A stretch of DNA of 64,000 bases from Pontederia crassipes. Lineage: Eukaryota > Streptophyta > Magnoliopsida > Commelinales > Pontederiaceae. Each line of letters opens with the position of its first letter. Positions within the stretch are counted from its first letter, which is position 1. The position numbers and the translations under genes are program-made. The notes beneath the pieces are model-generated. The model was given only the letters and a program-made list of their open reading frames with translations. It ran no database searches and was not told where the DNA came from. Below, piece by piece: positions 33,561-44,608 of the stretch. The DNA is taken from the NCBI GenBank assembly GCA_030549335.1, contig CM060198.1:59783453-59847452 (forward strand), read 5' to 3'.

Positions 33561-34963
33561 CTTTGTCTCGCATCGGCATGCAAATAAAAGATGCTTTTGC
33601 ATGGCATCATACAACTCGCTCTCCGACAACTTGTTCTAACAAAGTAGATAATACGTCCGACCGGATCCATCGCTCAATTAATCCTCGAAAACAAATTTGA
33701 AGAATAATTCTCTCTCTCTCTCTCTCCATATGCATCGAACACAATTATTCTTGTGGTAATGAGAGGAGGACCGCTGAGACTCGTGCCCAAAGGTCATGAG
33801 GTGAGAGAGACCAACAAGGCTTGATATATAATATATAATATATTTATATATATTATTCTAACTACGCTTTCGAACAGTCAAAGTGCACCACATCGAGAAC
33901 TCAATAATTGAGCTCAAAAGCCTCTCACCTTTACAACCCCCCACTCTTTCGTGCCCACTCTTTATAAAGTTTTAAGCTCTTTTCACCTGCCTCAACTCGG
34001 CCATGTATTAAGGTTCCAAAACATGCATGCAAAGGGTTCGCATTATATATATATATATATCATGACTAGCTAGCTAGATAGCTATCGTGATTAGATGCTA
34101 ATTGCTTTGAAATCATCATTAATTAATTACGCTATCTACATATGCACTCAAAGTAGTTTTTACTTTTTAGCATAAAGTGCTACTAATCACTCATTAGTTA
34201 ATATCGATCATAAGATTTGGGGTCATTGATTTCCTGTATCCTGATATACTACATCCTTTTTTTTAAAAGAAACTGTAGGCACATGAACATAGAAAAATAT
34301 ATGTTAATTACTCAATTTTAAAATCTTCAATCCATTTTCATAATTAGTCCTCAAAGATGGTTGTAAAAGGTGGTACTAAGTACTAACTTCTTGACAAAAA
34401 AAACATTTTTGTTTAGTGATATGGAGTGCATTATATATTTTTATGTACTTTTCTCGATATTTATAATAAATTAAAAAAAAAACATGCACGATACCAAGGA
34501 AGTTTGAGGTGGGGTAGGAGGAGAGAGGAGTAAATAGCTTCTAAGCAAAGTTCGATTTTTTTTATAAACATAGAAACTCTTCATCAGGAATCTCACGTGT
34601 AGTTGAGATCGATCATTTTCAAATAACGTGGTCTCTACCATCGAACCATATGAATGACCGGCATCGCTTCTCAAATATCGGTTCGACGACAAAAGAAAAA
34701 TACATGCACGATAAATATGCTTATGTTTGTACTTTGTAGGGTTTCCCCGAGTCTATGTAGCGTAGCCTCCAATCTTCAAAAAGTTCTTAGTATTTTTCTC
34801 CTTGTTTGTCTCAAGACATGGACATCATGAATCTAAGCGGATTTGTCTTCAAATCTGTCGCCATGACCTGAATGACTCTATTATACTTCTGCATGGGCGT
34901 TTGAACAAATTAATTGTCTTGTCAAGCACCACTTCTACCTTGCATTATATAATTTGCATGTTC

Positions 34964-34967
<4 letters not shown>
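33561..34967. other. AT-rich intergenic DNA, no gene seen
   Basis: Short TA and TC microsatellites occur (33713-33726, 34047-34060). No recognisable coding frame or transposon end was found. Confidence 0.4.

Positions 34968-35044
<77 letters not shown>
34968..35044. repeat. (TA)n(GA)n compound microsatellite
   Basis: About 46 bp of TA is followed directly by about 30 bp of GA. Confidence 0.95.
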
Positions 35045-35046
<2 letters not shown>

Positions 35047-35881
35047 AATCAAATGGCTCCTCGGACATATGCAAATCTGTTCCCGGTCCATTCCACTTTT
35101 TTACTTTTTTAGGTGGTGTGACACACACACGCAGTACCGTACTTACTAGTTAATTATTTCCAATGGAAAAGGGCCTTCATTTGGATGTTTGGCTATAGGC
35201 ATGTTACAATAAATGTATAAATTTGGCTTCTGTGAGTACTTATGATAATTACTCGTATAAATTTGGTTATTCTCTTAGGAAAAAAGGTCAATAATCTTAT
35301 CATCAAGAGAAACAAAAAGGGAAATAAATAAATGACTTTAAGTGTAGAATTGTTTTTTTTTCTCTAAGTGGAATATTTTTCCTGTATTTATTTTGTACTA
35401 AGTAATGACATAAATAATAATTCCTTTTGTAATCTATATGTCTATCAGGTATGAAAGAATATCTTATTAAATGAACGTTTTTGCTATTATGATTTATGAA
35501 ACTTAAAAATAATATGAAATTAATTGTTATTCACAAAAAAAATAATAAACGTTGGCTTAGCCCAATACAAGGGTCCTCTTGTAAGCCCGTCTGGACATAT
35601 AATATGCTTGCACAGCCCACGGCCCGTCGACATTTTAGCGTCATTAAGCGACGACATCGCTATGTCGCATAACTGGGCCGCCCAGTAGCTAAAACGATTA
35701 ATACCGGCCCAATCGTCTCATTTAAGACGATAGCTTTTGTAAAATTAAATCGTAACCGTCCGATCGCCGACACCACAATATCGAAATCTCAAAGCACCTT
35801 CTCTTCTTTGTGCCCCGCTTTGGCCACTCCAAAAGCCCTAAACCCGCCTTCTCGCAGTCACCACCGCAAGCGTCTCCAGCA

Positions 35882-38269
35882 ATGGCGTGGCGCGGTTCCA
35901 TCTCCCGATCGCTGGCCGCCACCGCGCGCTCCTCCGCCCTCCGCTCGCCCCAAGCGTCGGCGGCCCTTCCCCGCCTCCGGCCGCCTTCGATCGGCGCCCC
36001 GCGCCTCCAGCGCCGCCGCCTCTCCTTCGCCTCCCCACGGTAATTGGGACGGGCCCCGGCAGTGGATTAGCCGATTGTTCTTATTTCCAACGCATTCTCG
36101 TAATCTCTGGAGCTCGTTTCGCTTTTCGCAGATTGGGGGAATTGGGATGCGTCCAGTCTCTCCTGCCGATCCACACCTCAGCGGTGGCGCCGCGTCTGAC
36201 CTCCCACCTTTCGGTTAGCGCGAGAGCGTGCTGCGAGCTCTCTCAGGGTACCTATCGTCGCACTTGTCAAGACCGCTAGTTAGTTTCCTTCTTTGTTCGT
36301 CCTGTGCGCGTTCGGTATTTGACAATGCAAACATGTTTCAAGAAAAAAAAAATTATGATATGCTTTCTTGAGTCTCAAAGTGATCAATGAATAATGGATT
36401 TTATAAATTAGTATTTTTTTACCTTTAAATTTTGGCACAAACATCGTAAACTGGAATCGGGATTTGATAGGGGGAAATGGAAAAGATGGTTGATGCAAGA
36501 GACCCGACGGCAATTGATGGTGGGAATCCACTGTTTAAAGTAATGTAGGTTTCCTCTTTGCCCAGTTACTACTCCGGATAATAAATACAAGGAAATGGGA
36601 AGTTGCATAGCAACAGGAAGAAATGGGATATGCTGTCTATGAATTCAAATTTTGATCATAGGCATTTCCATTGTCATAGATCATTCCTAGTTTCGCACCT
36701 TTATGTAATACCTTGGTTTGTTTACTTTTTCTTATTGATATGCATATTTTTTAATCTATCACATCTTTTGTTGTTTCTACTACTTTTTGTATTATTGTAA
36801 TTAGTGAACTCTTTCTTGTTAAATGTTCTAATTGTTGTTGGTTCCTTTCAACTATTGAGAAATGATGTCAACATCATAGCATAAAGTGTAGTTGATTGTG
36901 ATATTTTAAAACTATCGGAAGAGCTTTTGGATTCTTAACGTATTGTCTCGTAACTTCAATTTTTGAACTTGGGTTTAGTATATTTATATAACTCCGCCTA
37001 TATTTTATAGCCGGTCCCAAGCCCGGATAAAGGAGGAGGGTTGTGTTAGGCCCCGACAGCCAGCATAAAATCCTGTCGAATCTTAATCCATGTAGCCGAC
37101 CCCACCTAGTGGGATAAGGCTTTGTTGTTGTTGTTGGGTTTAGTATATTTATATATATAGTGGAAAAGATGGGTGATGGAAATGAGAGAAACATGTCCGT
37201 AAGCTAGGAAGCCATGGTGCCATTTTGACCACATTGTCCTTTCCTTAATAGTATGTTCTGCCGATATGATTTTAAGAATAGGGTCAAAGTAAAGTTACGG
37301 ACAGCTGATTGTTAAGACAGACAAGAAAAATATTTATCTTGAAATACTCTCTTTTTGTTGCACATAAGGATGCAGTTCATCTGTAGTATCATCTGCTAAT
37401 ACAGTGCTCCTTTTGTTTATTACTTCATCAATTTCCTGAGTTGCTTGGTCAGGATTCAGGAGTAACCTGCTTACGAATGACTTGCTGATGTGTGCTGATA
37501 TTTCTTCTTACTTGTATGGTTTATCTTTCTTGTGCATTATTATCTTCTCCGTTTTGAAATCCATTTGTCTCCAGATTATTCCCAAAATCTGATTGGTTCA
37601 TTTGTTTAAATCTATTTTTTTCCTGCATAAAGGAAGGACAAATAGTTTCACCTTCTGATAAAATTTAAATTTGTTTTGACGTAGATGAGAGATGATTGAA
37701 TAAAAGTAATTGCTAATGTATCGTGATTGCAGATTAAAGTTGATGTATGAAACTAATGAACGGTCTAATTATGTTATAGGCCTGAATGTTTTGCATCGGA
37801 TATGAAGAACAAAACAAATCCTTGTGTTGTCATAGGCCACAAATTTCCTAATGTTAAATTAACACACCTGTGTAACTGAACCTACCCTACCCCATTTTCC
37901 CTTTAAGAATACTTCCTTTTGCTGGAGTAAATATAGTTGTATTGATGGTTCTAAGTTATTAGTTTTCATCCATTTAAATAAAGCGGAGATCACGAAAGAT
38001 TGACCACATGATGATGTTCAGTGGCCATGAAATAATTTGGATTCTTGTAATACCTCTGGCTCTGGTAAATGAAATATTAAGTGCCGATGTTGGTCTGATC
38101 TTTCTATTGTTGATTTACATTTATAAGCAATTTGCTACTGCAAATTTATGTGCATGAATGGAATTATAAACGAGAACTCAACTTCAGTTTAAGTATTAGC
38201 ATTTTGAATGCTTTCCCCACTTCGTTTTGGTTTTTAAATCATTGCATCTTCATTCATGCAGGCACTTGA
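35882..38269 (+). CDS. NFD6: NFD6-like small organelle-targeted protein
   Basis: NUCLEAR FUSION DEFECTIVE 6-like proteins are small plant mitochondrial/chloroplast proteins; Arabidopsis NFD6 mutants fail in polar nuclear fusion. Exon 1 is 35882-36039 and exon 2 begins at 36132 after ttttcgcag. The N terminus MAWRGSISRSLAATARSSAL is Arg/Ser/Ala-rich without acids, a typical organelle presequence. The second exon supplies the family core LGELGCVQSLLPIHTSAVA and LTSHLSVSARACCELSQG. Reading exon 2 through gives a stop at 36277-36279 and 101 aa (tail TYRRTCQDR). If the GT at 36248 is used instead and joined to 38262, the frame ends SQGT at 38269 with 93 aa. Both endings are in phase, so two isoforms are likely. 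A SINE and other intronic DNA lie between. Confidence 0.85.
36991..37135 (+). mobile_element. Au-type SINE with 20-bp target duplication
   Basis: The sequence gggtttagtatatttatata is found at 36971-36990 and again at 37136-37155. Between them lies a 145-bp element with the features of Au-type plant SINEs: 'ccggtcccaagcccggataa', 'tagccgaccccacctagtgg', 'gataaggctttgttgttgtt' and a TTG-repeat tail. The perfect long target duplication and TTG tail fit LINE-assisted retroposition. It sits in the inferred last intron of the NFD6-like gene. The tRNA-like 5' part seems shortened. Confidence 0.85.
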
Positions 38270-38715
38270 ATAATCTAGGATTGATCGAGTGGTTGTCAAA
38301 ACCATTAGAAGATTCGTGATCGGTGTTTTTGGGGACTCCTTGAGCCACATGCTTGCAAGAGAAGAATATGTAACTGACTTTATTCCTAAGCTGAAGTTTG
38401 AATCAGCATTAGTGGCTGATGAATAAGTATCAGAATGCCTTTGTTGAACTTCTATGACATTTTTAGTAGGCTAACTGTATTGTTCCTGCTGCTGCTATGA
38501 CATTTTTGTTGTTTTTTTTTGGTTCATTCCATTGCATTGCTGATGAGTTGGCAGTTGCTTCAGCTTGAAGAGGCGTTTTCAGTCCGAAAAGCATTAATCA
38601 TAGTTACAGTGGCTGGTGAATTTATTTAGAGTAATTTGACTTGGTCTGTTGTCATGTCTCTTGCTTTCCACAGTTATTATTTCTATCGAAGTTTGCTTCT
38701 TGGTCTTCATCAACT

Positions 38716-39758
38716 TAGGGCTGAGCAAACCCGGAACTGGGTCCGGGACCCGGTCCCGACCCGAATTATACCGGGTCAAAATTTTTTTGACCCGGTACCG
38801 GACCCGAACCCGGCCGGGTCAGACCCGGCAATCCGGGAAAATCGCCGGATTTGTGATTGGGAATAGATCGGTTCATCGCGCCTGGTGGCCGGATCTGTCG
38901 CCAACGGCCGATCCGATTGCCTGGCGGCCGGATCCGATCGCCTGTTAATCGGATCGGCCGCCAGCTGAGCAAACCCGGAACTGGGTACGGGACCCGGTCC
39001 CGACCCGAATTATACCGGGTCAAAATTTTTTTGACCCGGTACCGAACCCGGCCGGGTCCGATTCCGGGTCAGACCCGGCAATCCGGGAAAATCGCCGGAT
39101 TTGTGATTGGGAATAGATCGGTTCATCGCGCCTGGTGGCCGGATCTGTCGCCAGCGGCCGATCCGACTAACAGGCAATCGGATCCGGCCGCCAGTTGCCA
39201 AATCTGGCTGCTTGGCGCCGGCCGTCAAGCGGCCGGATTGGCCGCCAGATCCGGCGCCTGGCGGTTGGATCCGACAGCCAGGCGGTTGGATCCGGCAGCC
39301 AGGCGGCCGATTCGGCCGCCAGGTGGCGGATCTTGACGTTTGGCGGCCGGATCCAGTCGCCAGGCGGCCGATCCAGCCGCCAAACGGCCGATCTCGACGC
39401 CTGGCGACTGAATCGGCCGCCTGACTATCAGATCTGGCCGTCAGGCGGCCGGAGGAGAGAGAGAGGGGTTAAGAGAGGGGGAGGGCTGCCGAAGGAGTCG
39501 GAGTTGCCGTCGACGCCGTGAGAGAGAGGGTGTCGAGCGAGGCCGAGGCGTGAGACGATGAGAGAGATTGGAGAGAGAGAAAGTCGAGTGTGAAATGAAT
39601 GAAAAAAAAGGGCCGGCGGGTTTATATAGCGAATATAAATCGGGTCGGATATTTGCACTCCAGACCCGGGCCCGGATCGAGTCTTGTCCGGGCCGGATTT
39701 TTTACCCGATTTTCCGGATCGGTGTGGTCCGGATCGACCCGGACCGTGCTCAGCCCTA
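38716..39758. mobile_element. Non-autonomous hAT element with internal tandem duplication
   Basis: Perfect 12-bp terminal inverted repeats, tagggctgagca and tgctcagcccta, are flanked by the 8-bp target duplication catcaact (38708-38715 and 39759-39766). The 1,043-bp interior has no transposase. It starts with two near-copies of about 245-250 bp (from 38720 and from about 38964). Each copy begins gctgagcaaacccggaactg, so the second copy carries a duplicate of the element's own end. A GGCGGCCGGATC-type minisatellite (about 39170-39450) follows. GC content is far above the surroundings. Its ends share the gacccg/cgggtc style of the smaller hAT MITEs in this window. Confidence 0.85.
39170..39450. 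repeat. GGCGGCCGGATC-type minisatellite inside the hAT element
   Basis: Irregular units such as ggcggccgatccggccgcca and ggcggttggatccggcagcc recur every 20-30 bp. Open frames through it encode degenerate Arg/Pro-rich repeats on both strands and are not credible genes. Confidence 0.8.
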
Positions 39759-39766
39759 CATCAACT

Positions 39767-40370
39767 TGGATATAATGATAATTTGTTTAAATTTGATAGT
39801 TAAAAAAAAAGAAGTTCCAAGCATCTATAAAAATACATTTTGCACTTGACATACCCCTCCAAGATTCCGAATAGCTTCAATGACCCTTAATGAGTCGTAT
39901 CCTCTTCCCGTCTTTAGAGATTGATATAATTCATTTAGCCCTCACATTAAAATATCTAATATAATGATGCAGATGAATAAACTTGAATAGTATCTGCTCG
40001 TAGTGGGCTTAGATTTCTAAATCACTCATTTAATGACTAAATTTTAGCAACGGTTATTTAACTTTAAGGGTATTGGTGATATGGTTAATGCGGATGTCTA
40101 TAGGTTATAATTTGAAAATTTTAAAAATATCACATCAAGACTTTTTTCTTTACTCAGACTTAAATTTTGTAACTAGTTTTTCAACTTTTCGAACATAATT
40201 ATTCAACTTTTTAAAGATTTAGTCAAGTTTATAAAAAAAACAATTTGAAATAATAATAAAAATGAAAAGAAATAATATAATTATTAATGAGAAGGAACAT
40301 GGTCTTCATGATGATAGGAACCTACGAACTAAAGTCTAGAGCACGTATGGTATGTCTTAAATTAGTCAAG
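39767..40370. other. AT-rich intergenic DNA
   Basis: No gene or clear repeat end was recognised. Confidence 0.4.
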
Positions 40371-40830
40371 TCGATATATATGATAGTATGACTTTGGCTT
40401 TAGCTTGACAAAAATATCTTGTCAAGTATAGAGATCCCAATGAATAGTGGGCTTTTGCGCTACTATGATACTCCTAAGACGCATTTTGATAAAATCATAT
40501 TGACCAAAGTACAAAGCGGATAATATCGTACACAAGTGCAAAAATATTATATAATAGTATCAGAGTCGCTCTGTGTGATCCTCTATGCATGATGAATGCG
40601 ATCACTCAACGAAAACGTCGAATATTCTCATGAGGAATAATGTATGAGTTAATTAGTCCCACATGCATACAATATAATAAAAATGCTGAATATATATGAT
40701 AGCACGACATTAGCTTGATACAATACGTTTTGATAAAACTACGTGAGCTAAGATTCAAAACGAATAATATTCTTTATAAGTGCATGAATGTTACATAAAC
40801 ACGTGATATCAAAATAGCACAATGGCTCAT
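40371..40830. repeat. LTR-like fragments with a primer-binding-site-like sequence
   Basis: Two related stretches of about 95 bp occur at 40479-40576 and 40727-40822. They share ttttgataaaa(t/c), (gc)ggataatat/cgaataatat, aagtgca and attat/gttac. The first runs into agtatcagagtc (40556-40567), close to the TGGTATCAGAGC primer-binding site of copia elements. This suggests duplicated LTR 3' ends of an old copia element. No coding domain follows. Confidence 0.45.
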
Positions 40831-43800
40831 TGCACCTCTTTTGTGGGGCTCCAGTCTTTTATTAACTTTTAAAAAATTTCAATCGATCATCATTATCATA
40901 AATAAAAGATTTAAAATGGCAAAATAAATAAAAAGATTATTTTAGGAAATATTAAAATTTTATAGTCATTTAATTATTTTTAAGAAAAATACATTTTATC
41001 AATATTTTCTCTCTTTTCACTTCAAATTTAAAAGGATAAGTTAATAATGGTAAAATAATGGGACAGCAGTCCCCCAAAGAGATTGCCGGTCTCTTTGTTG
41101 GGATTGAGGAACGACAACTACTACTACTACCCTTCTATTTATTATTATTATTTGATATATATTTTTTATTATGTTATTTTTTAATAATCACATGAGTGAT
41201 CATATTGATATAAAATTAAACTTGAATGAACGAAAAAAATATTGACGTGACATTTTTTATTTTTTAAAATATGATACGAAAAGAGAAAATACTAGCGTGA
41301 TATCACGCAAACATTTATATCACGATGATCAATATTTTTTAAATTCTATGACCATGAAATTATAAAATAAAATTAGATTACCACATTGAAAATGCCCCCA
41401 AAAAATTATTCCTCATTTAATAGTACTAACAATGAGCTAACTTTGTAGACCTTTTGTTAGAAAATGGCATCCCACTCCCTGATTTTAGTTGTGTTTGGAT
41501 TTAATCAGTAAACTGAACATGTTGAGCATCCACCTTGCAATTCATGTAGGCGTTGTTTAAAAAAAATCTACGTAGGCGTTGAAAGATAATTGTGGGCAAC
41601 TTTCTCTTTTAATTTCTACCTTATGAATTTTTTATTGTTTTAATGTGATAACACAAGACTCACAGCAGTAAGATGATTGCATTTTTTATGTACAAAGAAT
41701 CACTCTCTTAGTCCTTTGGAGTCATGACATTGACTAAAATTTATCTTCTTATCGTTTCCCATTCGAATACCGAATTAGTTATGTGCTAGTAATTCCGAAC
41801 AGGGATGGGCCTTAGACCGAAAAAAAAAGAATCACCCTGTTTTTGTGCATGTACTTGGCTTATGAGATACATGGGGGAACAGGTACCTGATTAGATGAGA
41901 GAGGAGAGTTGTTTATAGAACGAAATCATCCTTGTATACAATGTGGGTTTTCATGTTTCTTTCATGACACGCGAGGTTTCATGTAGCTCTATCAATCCTT
42001 TTCCCGTATAAGCCGGTTAACATGCAAACAAAACATTTATGTGTGTCCTTGCTGTAACATAATATGGGGAGGCTGTGGCTGGCTCCATACGTATAAGTGC
42101 TGCATCCAGCCTCATTATCATCTCCCAAGCATCAAATGATTGTGCTGTTATCTAAGTAAGACGTGCTTTCATCCAGTGCAAGTCCACCATCAAACCTTGC
42201 TTTTTCAAGGGGACATGAACAGATATAAAAACTAAAAAGTTTGAGGAGAAAAAAAATATTTGCTACCACAGCACAATCATGAACTAAGAGATGGAGAGAT
42301 TGAACACATACATTGCTCTGATGGGCGCCCCACTTTCAGAATGAGATGGAGAGAGTGGAAGCCACCTTTTCTTTTTTCTTTTGCAGGTTTTGAGTGATGT
42401 AGCACACAGAGGTTTTCCTGGACCAGCATGTGTGCGTGTTGTGGGTTAGTGGTGAGGAATGACTGATCAGTGGAGTAGACGAATGAATCGCGACAGGTTT
42501 GTGTACCAAAGTCCTGCCTGGATGTTTTTATTTTGTTTGGGCGCACACAACCAAGTTCCTAAACATGATGGTCCCAAGGACCTCTCTGCACAAGAACAGG
42601 GGAAACGGCAAAGCATATGATAACTCAGTCACTAGCAAAAGGTTGATTCATACCATAACTCAAAGTGGAAATCAAAGGATGACTTCTTCGTTCTGAGCCA
42701 ATCTTGATTTCTGGAAAATTGGTCGACATGGATGACAACACCCTTTTCTCCTCTTCCTTATGGGGAAGGCGCAGCGCACTTCTCTTATTCTTCTGGCCTT
42801 CACCTCCCACCCGGCCCGGAAATAGAACCCTCTTCTGACTATTCATTTCTGCAAGTAGGCGGAATCCAGAGTATTAGTTTTAAAATTTTCACATTGTTTC
42901 AATCTTTTGTCGAATGAAACATCTCACATATTTTTTGGAAGGCAAATGCTTTTCATAATTTTTTGACAACTCTCTACGACACTTTTTTAGAAGACTCTCC
43001 GCATGTGGAGCTTTTTCAATTAATATATCGTGACATTTCAGTTGAATTTAATAGGTAGCATCTCCTTTTCTTAAAAAAAAATACCATAACTCAAGTATCG
43101 GAAGGAAGAGAATTGTTTGTAAACGACAGATTGTTGATTATCTTCCTAAACAAGCTCTTTTATCCTCTCTCCAAGGACCTCATCAGAACCCTAATCATCA
43201 TGGGAGAGAACAAGAATAAGCAGTTCAGAAATATCAGGGCAAAAGTTGTGTTTATAAATGATACATTGACATAAATAAAGAGCATATGTCCCAATTTCTT
43301 GTCAACGGATCACAATATAACCATTCCTGTGACTAAGCACCTCTGACTTGGGAGTAAACGTTTGCAAACCAACACAGCTTAGAGCATCGAAAAATATATA
43401 CAAGTGGCCATCATAATATGCGACTTTATTTAGCAAATTTTATAACATACATATGAGAGTGGCAGTAGATTCCTTGGCATGGTAAGCAAATGTTCTACTT
43501 TTAGCTGGACGGGGAGACACAGAAACTTTTCATTAAGCAATCATCACATGGCCACCTTACCACACATTGTGGAGTATCAGATGACTCAGAACTAGAAGTA
43601 GGCTCATTAAACAAGTGTAAAAATTAACCAATCGAACAGAAGGCCAGCCTGTAAAGATTGAATGCATACAGCTGTACACAAAAGATGGCATTAATATTTC
43701 ATACTGCACGAGAACCAGATGCCCACATTAAATAAGTCACTTGTTCTCTGAAGCCTTGAAAATGTCAAAATAATTTCAAAAGGCTACAGAATCACAAAAG

Positions 43801-44608
43801 TTACAGCAAGAGAAGTCAATCCTTTCTAATTTGTCATGCCCCTGACAAAGCCCAAAAAAAGAGAAAGGAACAGAATTTACTTGAGATTCACAATTGCCAA
43901 AATAATTTCAAGCAAATGAAACATACCAACCACATGCCAATGGGTGTTCTTGCCCATGCAATAGTTATTAGTTTCCTCAACAGAAACCATCGATTAAAAT
44001 ACAGTTCCATCATTGCTGATGATCTCAGACCAGGATAAAATAGTTTGACACAATCCACCAGCATATGAAGGTGAGCTTGGAAGACAGTTAAGACTGAACA
44101 GAAAACATGATCTGAACTTGAAATCACTGTAGGAGAAATCAAGTTAAAGCAAAATATATACAGGGCAAATTGCAAACATGAAAAAAATCACTGAAAATGG
44201 GAGAAGAAGATTGAATTTCTTGCTTCATCATCCCGTTGGGGCTAATGAGAACTAAAAGTCCAGCAGAAGTGATGTTCCTGCCCAGTGAATTTATGCTTTA
44301 CCAACATAATTTTGATAGAGAAGAAACTCTAACTACCGCTTCAATGACAACTCTACATTGAAAAAAAAGGGATACATACCCAGTAAAAAGGCCATGAATA
44401 AAAAATTTATCTGCAGAATGACAAGCTATAAACCCTCCACCTGAGAATGTTGAGGACAAAAAGAAAGATACTAAAAAACAAAATCTCCAGGTTCTACTTG
44501 ATTCATTTTTTTCCTGCAAACTACAATGCCATGGTTGTTTCAGCATGTTTAGAACACATTTCTCGTCTTGAATCCTGATAGATTGACCCATCAGTGGAAT
44601 TTCAACAG
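40831..44608. other. Intergenic DNA and 3' flank of the MOCOS-like gene
   Basis: About 3.8 kb without a recognisable gene. The right part (roughly 43850-44608) should include the 3' UTR of the minus-strand gene ending at 44609, possibly with introns. Short frames around 42277-42546 and 43888-44591 show no domain. Confidence 0.4.

Noticed and set aside
38649..39521. Several overlapping frames of 85-159 codons
   Set aside because: They are produced by the GC-rich repeats of the hAT element and encode the same Arg/Pro-rich repeats in all frames.
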